This document shows positions 21,330-32,465 of a stretch of 64,000 bases of DNA, piece by piece. Made by a program: the position numbers and the translations under genes. A model generated the notes under the pieces. That model was not told where the DNA came from. It was given only the letters and a program-made list of their open reading frames with translations, and did not search any database. The stretch lies in the NCBI RefSeq assembly GCF_904849725.1, contig NC_058524.1:550811763-550875762 (forward strand), in the 5' to 3' direction. Each line of letters opens with the position of its first letter. The stretch's first letter is position 1. The stretch comes from Hordeum vulgare subsp. vulgare. Taxonomy: Eukaryota > Streptophyta > Magnoliopsida > Poales > Poaceae.

Positions 21330-22824
21330 ACAGTCAGTATGAGCATTGACAGTATTGAGGAAAGGTCTGCCAAATATGATGGGACAAAAGCTATCTTGTG
21401 TGGTAGCAAGAACGAGAAAATCAGTAGGCTACTTAGTTTTACCACACAAGACTTCAACATCTCTAACAATTCCCAAAGGGAAGATAGTATCTCTATTGGC
21501 AAGCTGAATAGTAACATCAATAGGTTCCATCTCGGCGGGTGCAATCTCGTCTTTAATTTATCATATAAAGATTGAGGTATTGCACTAACACTAGCACCCA
21601 CGTCACATAAACCATGATAACAATGATCTCATATCTTAACAGAAACAACAGGCATGCCAACAACAGGCCTATGTGTGTCTCTAACATGAGGTTTAGAATT
21701 CTAGCAGCATCTTCACAGAAGTGAATAACATGCCCATCAACATTGTCGGACAGGAGATCTTTGATAATAGCAATTCTAGGTTCAACTTTAACTTGCTCAG
21801 GGGGTGTAGGTGTTCTAATGTAGCGCTTACGTATCACAGTTGGAGCTTTAGCATGATCCTTTATTCTAACAGGGAAAGGTGGTCTCTCAATGTAAGCACT
21901 AGGGACAATAGGATCATTATAAGCAATGACTTTCTCTTCAACTGGATTGGGTTTAACTACATTGACTTCTATGGGAGGGTGATATTTAAACCACATCTCT
22001 TTAGGGATATTAATATGAGCAGCAAAAGATTCACATAATGAAGCTACTATCTCAGAGTCAAGTCCATGTTTAGCGCTAAAATCACAAAAAGTATTTGTTT
22101 CAACAAATGATTTAACGCAATCGAACTTAAGACTCATACCTGACTCCTTACCTTCATCAAACTCCCAATCTTCAGAGTTGCATTTAATTCTTTCCAATAA
22201 ATTCCATTTGAAGTCAATATCTCTCTTCATAAAAGAACCGGTACAAGAAGTGTCAAGCATGGTGCGATTATCATGAGAAAGCCAAGCATAAAAGTTCTGA
22301 ATAATAATTTCTCTCGAGAGCTCATGGTTGGGGCATGAATATAACATTGACTTAAGCCTCCCCCAATCTTGAGTGATACTTTCTCTATCATGAGGCCAAA
22401 AATTACGAATATAATTCCGATCACAATGTAACAAATGCATAGGATAAAAGTTTTGATGAAATTCCAATTTCAATCGGTTGTAGTTCCATGATCCAGTATC
22501 ATCACATAGCCTATAACATGTCAATGCTTTATCCCTCAAATATAAGGGAAAGACCTTCTTCTTGACCTCTTCCTCGAGCAAACCTGCAAGCTTAAATAAA
22601 CCACAAACTTCATCTACATAGATTAGATGCAAGTCGGGATGTGATGTTCCATCTCCTGTAAAAGGATTAGCCAACAATTTCTCTAGCATACCCGAAGGAA
22701 TTTCATAACAAACATTTTTAGTAGGTGCTGTAGGTTGAGGAGCAACTCCTTGTGCTTCCGTTCGAGGTGAAGATACCCCAAACAAGCTCCTCAAAGGATT
22801 AGTTTTCATAGTGACAAGTGACAA
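21330..22824 (-). pseudogene. gag: Element B gag and protease (two one-base deletions)
   Basis: Gag starts MKTNPLRSLFGVSSPRTEAQ a few codons into the 22824 frame and holds the retrotransposon gag core (ALTCYRLCDDTGSWNYNRLK, about 22520). A one-base deletion near 21700 (AATTCTAAA against AATTGCTAAA in A) throws the last part out of frame. The protease motif DVGAS with GASVSAIPQSLYD is near 21600, and a second one-base deletion near 21550 shifts it again. A TGA replaces a Gly codon near 21630. The gag-to-protease junction has AAG where element A has TAG. Confidence 0.87.
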
Positions 22825-22885
22825 TAAATTTCAGCACACTATGTAAATGTTTCCTTACCAAATTCCACTTACCAAGGCGCTTCAC

Positions 22886-22903
22886 TACCCGGCAACGGCA
22901 CCA
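22886..22903 (-). promoter_or_regulatory. Primer binding site of element B (tRNA-Asp)
   Basis: On the minus strand TGGTGCCGTTGCCGGGTA lies 11 bases after the 5' LTR end, two mismatches from the tRNA-Asp complement. Confidence 0.87.
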
Positions 22904-22914
22904 GAAAAGAGTCT

Positions 22915-24097
22915 TGATGACCCACAAGTGTAGGGGATCTATCGTAGTCCTTTCGATAAGTAAGAGTGTCGAACCCAACGAGGAGGAGAAGGAACTGACA
23001 AGTGGTTTTCAGCAAGGTATTCTCTGCAGGCACTGAAATTATCGGCAATAGATAGTTGTGTGACAAGATACTTCGTAGCAAGTAGCAAGTAACAATAGTA
23101 AGAAAGGTGCAGAAAGATGGCCCAATCCCTTTTGAGGCAAGGGACAAGCCTGGACAAACTCTTATATGAGGTAAAGCACTCCCGAGGACACATGGGAATT
23201 TCTGTCAAGCTAGTTTTCATCATGTTCATATGATTCGCGTTCGCTACTTTGATAGTTTGGTATGTGGGTGGACCGGTGGTTGGGTGCTGCCCTTACTACT
23301 AGGACAAACATCTCACTTATGATTAACCCCTCTCGCAAGAATCGGCAACTACGAAAGAAGAATTAAGACAAAGTCTAACCATAGCATTAAGCTAGTGGAT
23401 CCAAATCAGCCCCTTATGAAGCAGCGCATAAACTAGGGTTTAAGATTTTGTCACTCTAGCAACCCGTCATCTACTTATTACTTCCCAATGCCCTCCTCTA
23501 GGCCCAAATAATGGTGAAGTGTTATGTGGTCGACGTTCACATAACACCACTAGAGGAAAGACAACATACAACGCATCAAAATATCGAACGAATACCAAAT
23601 TCACATGACTACTTATAGCAAGACATATCCCATGTCCTTAGGAACAAAAGTGACTACTCACAAAGCATAATTATGTTCATGACCAAAGAGGTATTGAATA
23701 GCATTAGGTATCTGAACATATGATCTTCCACCAAGTAATCCAACTAGCATCAACTATAAGGAGTAATTAACACTACTAGCAACCTTACAAGTACCAATCG
23801 GAGTCGCGTGACGGAGATTGGTTACAAGAGATGAACTAGGGTTTGGAGATGAGATGGTGCTCATGAAGATGTTGATGGAGATGAGTCCCCTCCGATGAGA
23901 GGAGTGTTGGTGATGACGACGGCGACGATTTCCCCCTCCGGGAGGAAAGTTTCCGCGGCAGGACGGCCCTGTCGGAGCTCTAGATTGGTTCTGCTCAAGT
24001 TCCGCCTCGTGACGGCGGCGTCTCTTCCCGAAAGCCTTCTTCTGATTTTTTTTCTGCGACGAAACCCTCCTTATAGCAGAGGATGGGAGACGCAGGG
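22915..24097 (-). repeat. Element B 5' LTR, inner (R/U5) part
   Basis: This is the 3' 1183 bases of the LTR, ending at the inner boundary TGATGACCC (plus-strand reading). Joined with 36220-36566 it gives about 1530 bases, as in A and F. Element C entered at 24097. Confidence 0.9.
24093..24097. repeat. Left target duplication of element C (CAGGG)
   Basis: CAGGG here and GAGGG at 36215-36219 flank C with one mismatch. The uninterrupted LTR of element F reads GAGGG at the matching place (42390s), so the left copy has mutated. Confidence 0.85.
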
Positions 24098-24419
24098 TGT
24101 TAGGGCATATTTTATGCCGAAGTAATTTTGGTGATTGATGACAGTACCGCAAAGGACTAATCGTGTGTGTTAAGATTTCAGATAACACATGTCAACGACA
24201 CAAGACGACTCGTCCCCTCTTTCCATGGAACAGAAGCACGGTGTACTCTATGATTCTCCTTCTTTGAGTCATAGGAACGCCATACTCTTAAGAGGGGACC
24301 CGTAGTGGAAAGGTTTGGGTGGAATCAATTTTGCACACACACACTTTATCTCCTTTCCCCTTGCCTGCAACTTTGGAGTGCCTCCCGCCTCTGTTTTTAT
24401 CTCATCTAAGCAAAAGGTC

Positions 24420-24760
24420 TCTCAGTGGTAGTACCGCTGTGCCTAGCGGTAGTACCGCTAGCCCTAGCGGTAGTACCGCTGTGCTGGCGGTAGTACCGCC
24501 CCTGGTCAGTGGTAGTACCGCTCCACGAACTTAGTACCGCCTTCCTAGCGGCTGTACTTCGTCGGACCTTTTTGCGAAGACTTTCTTGGCGGTGGTTGGC
24601 CCGATAGTGCTTCTGCACTACCATGGGCCCAGCGGTAGTACCACTGCTGCCAGCGGTAGTACCGCTGGAGTGCCAGCGGTAGTACCGCTGCAGCCAGCGG
24701 TAGTACCGTTGGAGTGCTAGCGGTAGTACCGCTGCAGCTAGCGGTACTACCGCTAGGCTC
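24420..24760 (+). repeat. Array of GCGGTAGTACCGC palindromes in the 5' LTR
   Basis: About twelve copies or near copies of a 13-base odd palindrome with G at the centre, spaced irregularly by about 10-30 bases, with a gap of about 100 bases in the middle. The last copy has a C centre. The array ends about 45 bases before the TATA box. The 3' LTR has a similar array at 35097-35430. Confidence 0.9.
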
Positions 24761-24799
24761 GGGCTGTGAGTGGGAAAACGGTTGGATTCCCCCCCCCAC

Positions 24800-24807
24800 T
24801 ATATAAG
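24800..24807 (+). promoter_or_regulatory. TATA box of the element C 5' LTR
   Basis: TATATAAG follows the palindrome array and a C run. The same sequence is at 35471-35478 in the 3' LTR. Confidence 0.7.
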
Positions 24808-25541
24808 CGGTTCTTCTTGCTGTGGAACCCTACCTTTGACCCTCCCAAGCTCCATTGTTGCTCCCTAAGCTCAAAAGTGCCCGATCTCTCTCCCTAGCCA
24901 ATCAAACTTCTTGATTCTTTAGGGATTGGTTCAGAAGGCCTAGATCTAGACTTCCACCAAGAGAAAAGTTGATTCCCCCACCAATCCCTTGAAGATCTTG
25001 TTACTCTTGGGTGTTTGAGCATCCTAGATGGTTGAGGTCACCTCGGAGCCACATTCCATTGTGGTGAAGCTTCGTGGTCTTGTTTGGAGCCTCCAAGCTT
25101 TGTGTGGAGTTTGCCCCAACCTTGTTTGTAAAGGTTCGGTCGCCGCCTTCAAGGGCACCTATAGTGGAATCACGGTACCTTGCATCGTGTGAGGGCGTGA
25201 GGAGAATACGGTGGCCCTAGTGGCTTATTGGGGAGCATTGTGCCTCCACACCGCTCCAAGGAGACATACTTCCTATCAAAGGGAAGGAACTTCGGTAACA
25301 CATCCTCGTCTTCATTGGTTCCACTTGTGGTTATCTCTAACCTTTACTTCGTGTATGCTTATGTTGTTGTCTATCTCTTACTTTTCTTAGTCGTTCTTGT
25401 TGTTAGCTTCATATAGGTTCACCTCCTTGTTGCTATTTTAGTGATCCCGTATGTTGCTTACCCTAACTCTATAAGATTAATTAAAAAGTGGTCGTTGCCT
25501 ATTCACCCCCCCCTCTAGTCAACTATATCGATCCTTTCAAT

Positions 25542-25554
25542 TGGTATCAGAGCC
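25542..25554 (+). promoter_or_regulatory. Primer binding site of element C (initiator tRNA-Met)
   Basis: TGGTATCAGAGCC lies two bases after the LTR. It is complementary to the 3' end of plant tRNA-iMet, the usual copia primer. Confidence 0.93.
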
Positions 25555-25590
25555 ACGTCTCTTTATTAAGGGTTTAACCACCCAAAGAGT

Positions 25591-28128
25591 ATGGAAGATG
25601 ACGAGGGCGTTCCCCGTGCTCAAACCGAGGGCATGGACTTGACTTCGATCACAAGGGATGACTTGAATACGGCTATGGCCGCACTCAAGACGTCCATGAC
25701 GAACGAGGTCAAGACCATGCTTAAAGAGTTAATTGAGGGAATTAAAAACTCTCCCGAACCGGCATTGGTGGTTAAACCCACCACCACGGATTCGGAGGCC
25801 AATTCCGTCAGGGAAACGGCTAAAGGTATGCAACCTTCCCGTCCTCTCGAAAATGATGGGAATGGGACGTATGCATCTGTTCCACCACCCTTAGTCTATG
25901 GAGGACCGGTTCCCACACCGCGTCTTAATCCTGTTGGTCCTCCTCCTAAGCTAGTAAAAGGTGATTTTGCTAACTGGGTATTTTCTATTAAGTCTCATTT
26001 GAATCACAGCTCAACAAATTTGTGGAGAATCATCGAGCAAGGATATTATCCCCATGATCCAAGCAACCTCACTCCAAGAGAAGATGCGGACAATCAATAT
26101 AATCACTCTGGTTTGTTTATTCTCCAGTCCGCAGTGCCACCTGAAGATCTTCCTCACTTGCGTCCCTTCACTTTGGCCAAGGACTGTTGGGAGCACATTA
26201 TGGTGTTGTACAAGGGAAGCTCAAGCATTCAACGGTCCAACTATGAAGTGGTACTTGATAAGGCCGATGAGTTTGTGATGAAGGAAGATGAGGACCCTCG
26301 TGATCTCTATCGGAGGGTGACTACTATTGATGTGGCACTCAAGGACCATGGGAGCAAGGATGTGGATGATACATGGGTCAAGCGCAAGTTTCTCAAAGCC
26401 ATCATGCATTTCAATAAAACCATGTCATCTGTCATTCGTCAGCGACCAGACTTCCACTCCTTGTCTTCCAGTGAGGTGTTGGATGAATTCATTGCAATGT
26501 CAATCATGAACGAGACATCTGACAATGCACTTTCTCGTGTTCGCTCAAAGACAGCTTCACCCAACCTTGCGTTAAAGGCAAAAGCAACTTTTGAAGAAGA
26601 AGAAGAGGATGAGGAAGAGGAGAGCTGCCCTGAAGACATGAAGTATGCCTATCATGAGCACATGGCTCTTGCGTCAAGGCAATTCTGGGGCAACAAGAGG
26701 AACTCAAGACCCACCTTCACCAAGAACAACTCGAGTGGGTTCAAACCCAAACAACGAGTGAGAACATGCTATAACTGTGGTAACGTGAGTCACTTCGTGG
26801 CCGAATGTCCCTATGAGAAAATGGAAGACAACGGGGGCAAGCTCATTCGCAAAGACAAAACCAAGTCATTCCCAATCAAGAACAACTTTTTGAAGAAACC
26901 TCACCCAAAGGGCATGGTCGCCCTTGAAGAGTACCCTTCCGATGATGATGATGATGATACAGTGGCAACGGCAACTGTTGCTATTGCCACCCCCTCTCCC
27001 AAGAAGGTGTCTCTCTTCAACGCCCCCAACGAGAACCACATCGCCAAGTGCCTCATGGCAAAAGGTATCAATCAGGTAACCCCCATCATTAAGACCAACA
27101 TCGCTACTGCTTCTTCATTGTTAAATTGTGTTGATGATAGTGATGTTGGGGAACTTAATGAGCATGATCTTGACAAGTTTATGTGCACTATTAAGGGACA
27201 ATCCAAGAAGCACTTTGTTGCTCTCTTGGAACAACTGGGAGAGGCCAATGAACTCATCGAGTCTCATGAGGAGACCATCTCCGGGCTTCAGGGACACAGT
27301 CGTGACAATGCCGATGAAATTGCTGAACTATCTATTGCTCTAGAAAAGGAGCAAACTCTTCGTTTGGCTCTTGAGGAGTCATACAGCGATGACTATGCTA
27401 AAATGCAAAAGAAACTAGATCATGATACTGTTCTTACTCGTAGGCTTAAGTCTGAGAAGTATGCTCTTGGGGTTGGCCATGACAGACTCAAAGTGGAGTT
27501 TGACACACTTGACAAGGCTCACAAAGTCTTGAAAGGTGTTCATTTCTGTCTGAAAGAGTCGCATGATCAACTCCAAGCAAAGCTTACCAAGGAGATCTCT
27601 ACTTGTCCTCCCTTTGTGTTAATTGATAATGCTTGTACAACTAATCCTTGTTGTGAGCATGTACATCTTGTGGAGGAAAATGCCAAGTTAAAGGAGAAAC
27701 TTGAGAAGGGCCTTGTGGCATGCATACAAGGTGAGAAGAGCCTGAACGACCTCTTGAGCAATCAAAAGGGTGTTGTAGGAAAGGAGGGACCTGGACTTAC
27801 CTCCAAGTCAAAAGGAAAAAGGAGCAACAGGAACAAACGATCCCCTACTCTCATGGACATCTTTGTCAAAGAGGGCAAAGGGACTCAGGAGGTGAAAAGG
27901 AACAAGGTGGACGATGGTAACGTCAAGAAGGGCAAAACCATTCCTACTAACACAGCTGGCAAACTCAATTCTTCCTATGTCTTATGTCATGCTAGTGATG
28001 GTCATGTTTATGCCAAATTTGTTGGTTCTTACTATGAGTCCATTGAATGGGCTATTTGGGTTCCTAAGACCCTTGTCTCTAACATTAAAGGACCCATTAA
28101 AAAATGGGTACCTAAAACCAATCCTTGA
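25591..28128 (+). CDS. gag: Element C Gag, 845 residues, intact
   Basis: Gag builds the virus-like particle and binds the element RNA. The first 110 residues are variable. A copia gag domain (UBN2 type) spans about residues 125-320, with FANWVFSIKSHL and CWEHIMVLYKG. An acidic run lies near residue 332 (EEEEEDEEEE). A CCHC zinc knuckle CYNCGNVSHFVAEC is at residues 393-406 and poly-Asp near 452. Residues about 540-720 are heptad-rich and likely coiled coil (LGEANELIESHEETI; LEKEQTLRLALEE). The last 100 residues are Lys-rich. At 845 residues it is far longer than BARE-type copia gags, as known for SIRE/Maximus. Pol follows in another frame. The start is the ATG 36 bases after the primer site. 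Confidence 0.88.
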   Translation: MEDDEGVPRAQTEGMDLTSITRDDLNTAMAALKTSMTNEVKTMLKELIEGIKNSPEPALVVKPTTTDSEANSVRETAKGMQPSRPLENDGNGTYASVPPPLVYGGPVPTPRLNPVGPPPKLVKGDFANWVFSIKSHLNHSSTNLWRIIEQGYYPHDPSNLTPREDADNQYNHSGLFILQSAVPPEDLPHLRPFTLAKDCWEHIMVLYKGSSSIQRSNYEVVLDKADEFVMKEDEDPRDLYRRVTTIDVALKDHGSKDVDDTWVKRKFLKAIMHFNKTMSSVIRQRPDFHSLSSSEVLDEFIAMSIMNETSDNALSRVRSKTASPNLALKAKATFEEEEEDEEEESCPEDMKYAYHEHMALASRQFWGNKRNSRPTFTKNNSSGFKPKQRVRTCYNCGNVSHFVAECPYEKMEDNGGKLIRKDKTKSFPIKNNFLKKPHPKGMVALEEYPSDDDDDDTVATATVAIATPSPKKVSLFNAPNENHIAKCLMAKGINQVTPIIKTNIATASSLLNCVDDSDVGELNEHDLDKFMCTIKGQSKKHFVALLEQLGEANELIESHEETISGLQGHSRDNADEIAELSIALEKEQTLRLALEESYSDDYAKMQKKLDHDTVLTRRLKSEKYALGVGHDRLKVEFDTLDKAHKVLKGVHFCLKESHDQLQAKLTKEISTCPPFVLIDNACTTNPCCEHVHLVEENAKLKEKLEKGLVACIQGEKSLNDLLSNQKGVVGKEGPGLTSKSKGKRSNRNKRSPTLMDIFVKEGKGTQEVKRNKVDDGNVKKGKTIPTNTAGKLNSSYVLCHASDGHVYAKFVGSYYESIEWAIWVPKTLVSNIKGPIKKWVPKTNP

Positions 28129-29761
28129 TCTATTGCAGGAGTTTGCTTCCGGTGGGGTGTCATGGTTGCTCGATAGTGGAGCAACAAATCATACGACCGG
28201 AAGCAAGGACTTAGTGGTGGATGTGCATCCTTATCCATCTATGCCCACCCATGTCCAATTCGTCGATGCATCCTCGTCAAAGGTATTGGGATTTGGTAAG
28301 GTGGTCATCTCTCAAGAGTTATCTATTGAGAAGGTCATGCTTGTTGAGTCTCTTGCCTACAATTTACTTTCGGTTCGTCAACTTGCAATTATGGGTTTTT
28401 CCACTTTCTTTAATATTGACACTATGGTCCTCCTGTGGATCAAGACTCTTAAAGTAGCCTATGTTGGATATGTCGAAAATGGTCTTTATGTGGTGAACTT
28501 CTCAAAGCGACCCACTAAGACTGCGACGTGTTTAATGGCTAAAGTTGATGTGGGCTGGCTTTGGCATCGCCGACTAGCTCATGTCAATATGAGATCTTTG
28601 CAAAGTCTTCTAAAAGGGGACTATATTCGTGGACTAACAAATGTGAGTTTTGCTAGAGATCGTGCTTGCAGTGCCTGCATTGAAGGAAAGATTCATGAAA
28701 CTGCTCATCATTCAACGAGTCTCATTTACAGTAAGAGGCCATTGGAGCTCCTCCATATGGATCTTTTAGGTCCTCCATCATTTGATAGTCTTGGAGGTAG
28801 AAAGTACTGCTTGGTGCTTGTTGATGACTACTCAAGATACACCTGGGTATATTTCTTCAAAAGGAAGAGTGAGACTCAACAAACTGTCATCAACTTTGCT
28901 AATGAAGCTCAACGTCAACATGAAGCAAAGATCTTGATGATTAGAAGTGACAACGGCACCGAGTTCAAGAACTACACCCTGGATGAGTTTCTAGGTGATG
29001 AGGGAATAAAACATCAATATTCAGCACCATATACCCCTCGACAAAATGGCGTGGCAGAAAGGAAGAACCGGACCTTGATGGATGTTGCAAGAACAATGAT
29101 GGCGGAATTCAAATCTCCATATAACTTTTTGGCTGAGGCCATCAACACATCATGTCATGCATCCAATCGGCTCTATATCCGCAAAGGCTTGGACAAGACT
29201 CCATATGAGATTCTCACTGGAAACAAACCCAATCTCAGGTACTTCCGGGTATTCGGTTGTAAGTGTTTCATTCTCAAGAAAGGTGCACGTTTAGCTAAAT
29301 TTGATTCTAGAGCACATGAGGGCATCTTTGTTTGTTATGCTACAAACTGTCATGCTTACCGTGTCCTCAACAAGTCCACCAGACTCATTGAGGAGACGTG
29401 TAATGTGGAGTTTGATGAAAATAATGGCTCCCAAGTGGAGCAAAGTGGTCTTTGTGATGTAGGTGATGAAATTCCTCCCCAAGCCATAAGAAGAATGGGG
29501 ATTGGTCAAATACTCCCCATTGAGGAACCCCTTGTGGCCGAAGGAGAAGGACAATGCTCTACTCAAGTGGAGTCATCACCCCCACAAGCCCCACACGCTT
29601 CCGATGAACAAAGAGAAGACTCTCAACAAGATGAACAAGCTCAAGGTCAAGATCAATTGCCCAAAAATGGTGATGTGTCCCATGATATTCAAGCACTTAC
29701 CAAGGTTCCGAACCTGCTCCTGATCAAGATCAAGTGCAACCACAAGATCCAGACCAAGTAG
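28129..29761 (+). pseudogene. pol: Element C pol, protease and integrase segment
   Basis: Protease: WLLDSGATNHTTG with the catalytic Asp codon at 28172-28174. Pre-integrase zinc motif: WHRRLAHVNM followed by CSACIEGK (about 28561-28690). Integrase core: Asp in HMDLLGP (about 28755), Asp in RSDNGTEF (about 28945), Glu in NGVAERKNR (about 29050). A Gln-rich linker follows and the frame ends at TAG 29759-29761. The frame is +1 relative to gag and is open from 27914, overlapping the gag end. RT lies in a third frame, so at least one indel occurred between 29761 and 29962. Confidence 0.9.
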
Positions 29762-31641
29762 AAGCACAAGATTAAGAGCAAGAGCAACCACAAGTACAAG
29801 GACAAACAAGTGAACCTGCTCAAGTCGAAAGTCAAGATGATCAGGATACTATCTCGCAATTCCCTTCTGCAGCACCAACAGCCGGTGCTAAAGGAGGTTC
29901 AAGATGCAAGGGAAAGCAAAGTAAACAAGTCGATGCTCCCCAGTTATCCAATGAAGAACTCTTGGAGCGTCGAGCAGCCAATATTTGGAGCAAGCTGAGA
30001 GTCAAGTCACATCTTATGAAGAATGTACTTGGCAGTTTAAAAAAGGGAGTATCCACCCGTCAACATATTTGGAATTATTGTGAGCATCACGCGTTTGTTT
30101 CGTATTGTGAACCTCAACAGGTAAAGGAAGCGCTCGATGATGAGGATTGGCTTATGGCCATGCATGAAGAACTTAACAACTTCGAGCATAACCAAGTCTG
30201 GGATTTAGTGCCAAGACCAAAGGAGGAACATAATGTCATCGGGACCAAATGGATATTCAAAAACAAGCAAGATGCCAATGGGATTGTGATTCGAAACAAG
30301 GCAAGATTGGTGGCTCAAGGCTACTCCCAAGTCGAGGGTATCGACTACGGTGAAACCTTTGCCCCTGTTGCTCATCTAGAATCTATTCGCATGTTGCTTG
30401 CATTTGCTTCTCATCATAATTTCAAATTACAGCAAATGGATGTGAAAAGTTCCTTTCTTAATGGTCCTTTAAATGAGTTGGTCTATGTCAAACAACCCCC
30501 GGGATTCGAACATCCCAAGCTCCCCAATCATGTGTACAAACTTAATAAGGCACTCTATGGCCTTAAACAAGCCCCACGTGTGTGGTATGAGTATCTTACT
30601 GAGTTGTTACAAGATCGTGGGTTTGAAATTGGGAAGATAGATCCCACTCTTTTTACTAAGAGGGTTAAAGGGATTTGTTCATATGCCAACTATATATTGA
30701 TGATATTATTTTTCGTTCTCCTAACATTTCCTTCAATGAAGAATTTGCTGCACTAATGATCGAGAAATTTGAGATGTCCATGATGGGAGAGTTGAAGTTC
30801 TTCCTCGGATTCGAGATTAAACAAGGCCTAGAAGGGACCTTCATCAAACAAGCCAAGTACACTCGAGACATGCTCAAACGGTTCGAGCTTGAAGATGTCA
30901 AGTCGGTCAAGTTCCCCATGCCAACAAGATGCAAGCTTGACAGTGATCCCAATGGTAAAGCAGTGGATCAAAAGGTATATCGCTCCATGATTGGATCCCT
31001 CCTTTACCTTTGTGCATCTAGACCAGATATTATGTTGAGTGTAGGGATATGTGCACGGTTTCAATCTGCACCAAAAGAAAGTCATTATATGGCTATTAAG
31101 CGAATCTTTTGATATTTGGCTCATACCCCAAACTTTGATCTATGGTATCCCAAAGGAGCAAACTTCAACCTAGTGGGCTATTCTGACTCAGATTGGGCAG
31201 GAGATTGTGTGGAGAGGAAGTCAACTTCTAGAGGATGCCAATTCCTTGGTCGCTGGTAAGTTGGTCTTCAAAGAAGCAGAATTGTGTCTCTCTATCATCC
31301 ACCGAAGCTGAGTATGTGGCAGCTGCAAGTTGTTGTGCACAATTGCTATGGTGAGGCAAACTTTAAAGGATTACGGTGTCACTTGTGACAAAGTGCCTCT
31401 TCTATGTGACAATCAAAGTGCTATCAAGATTTCCCTCAACCCAGTGCAACATAGCAAGACCAAGCATATTGATATTCGCCATTACTTCATTCGTGAACAT
31501 ATCAAGCTTGGTGATATTGAGGTTCACTTCATCCACACTAAAGAGCAACTTGCAGATATTTTCACTAAGCCCCTAGATGAAGCAAGGTTCCGGGAGTTAA
31601 GGCATGAGCTAAATATCATTGATTCAAGTAATGTGGATTGA
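29762..31641 (+). pseudogene. pol: Element C pol, reverse transcriptase and RNase H segment (several lesions)
   Basis: RT begins about 30100 with [17 protein letters not shown] and has [11 protein letters not shown], the first catalytic Asp in [11 protein letters not shown] (about 30440) and the catalytic box YIDDI (about 30690). An indel near 30675 shifts the frame just before that box. TGA at 31110-31112 follows the conserved MAIKRI. RNase H: Asp in GYSDSDWAGD (about 31175), STEAEYVA (about 31305), CDNQSAIKIS (about 31410), then KHIDIRHYFIRE and the end DIFTKPLDEARF. Further breaks are TAA at about 31258 and TGA at about 31352. Not functional. Confidence 0.9.
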
Positions 31642-32027
31642 AGCTAGGCACTTTGCACCTCACTATGCATTCGATCTTGTTCTAGATGTAGGCATGGACA
31701 TAGGGCGAGTGTTGTTCTCTCAATGACCTTTTCCTCCCCCCATTATGCATAAATTAATCAAGTCTTTCACTTAAGCCATTACCAAATGGCAATTGTGCTT
31801 CAAAGACGAGCGTTGGTCATGAACCCAAGGATAATTCTTCGCGGTGTCATACCTTTGTCTCAAACATAGGTGGCCTCGGCCACCGCCCCCACCATTCTCT
31901 CCTATGGAAGAAAGGATACAAAATGACGAGTCAGTATATCTTGCTAGTGCTATCTTCTTATTACACTGACTTGTCGTTTACCCACGTCTTTATCATGCAA
32001 TCCTATGTCTTGTTGTGTCATTTTTAG
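31642..32027 (+). other. Element C spacer after RNase H
   Basis: I see no supported coding frame or structured repeat in this stretch; it joins the end of pol to the first internal palindrome array. Confidence 0.7.
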
Positions 32028-32290
32028 CGGTACTACCGCCAGGGGCAGCGGTACTACCGCCAGGACCCGAGCGGTACTACCGCCAGGGGTAGCGGTACTA
32101 CCGCCAGGGGTAGCGGTACTACCGCCAGGACCCCAGCCTACCACGACCTGACTAGGGCTTTTAGGGTTGTCTCAAGGGGGAGCGGTACTACCGCCAGGAC
32201 CCCAGCGGTACTACCGCTGCAGGCAGCAGTACTACCGCCAGGGGTAGCGGTACTACCGCCACGACCCTAGCGGTACTACCGCTGGCCCGT
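32028..32290 (+). repeat. Internal array 1 of GCGGTACTACCGC palindromes
   Basis: About ten copies, with C at the centre, which is the reverse complement of the G-centred LTR copies. The spacer is often CAGGGGTA or CAGGACCCC. It ends directly before the internal TATA box. Confidence 0.9.
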
Positions 32291-32301
32291 ACCCCTTGGA
32301 C

Positions 32302-32309
32302 TATATAAA
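32302..32309 (+). promoter_or_regulatory. Internal TATA-box candidate upstream of the extra gene of element C
   Basis: TATATAAA follows the palindrome array at about 20 bases, reproducing the array-then-TATA order of the LTR promoter (array to 24760, TATATAAG at 24800). It lies about 157 bases before the ATG at 32466. Promoter activity is inferred. Confidence 0.55.
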
Positions 32310-32465
32310 GGAGGGGGAGCCCGTTTTTCCTGCCCTCTTTCTTCTTCCTCGTGGCTCTCCCTTCCCCAACCCCGAACTCCCCCGATTTGGATCTCTTTCT
32401 GTGGAGCCCCTTCTCTCCGTTGAATTGGAGGGTTTTCTCCACTCCTCCTTCCTCCACCAAGTGCC

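Larger units (their letters stand above)
24098..25539 (+). repeat. 5' LTR of element C
   Basis: It runs from TGTTAGGGCA to CCTTTCA. It contains about a dozen GCGGTAGTACCGC palindromes (24420-24760), TATATAAG at 24800-24807, and a C-rich run near the end (25506-25515). Confidence 0.93.

Noticed and set aside
24420..24760. Palindromic spaced repeats resembling a CRISPR array
   Set aside because: Spacers are irregular and short, copies vary, the array lies inside an LTR of a plant copia element, and no cas genes exist.
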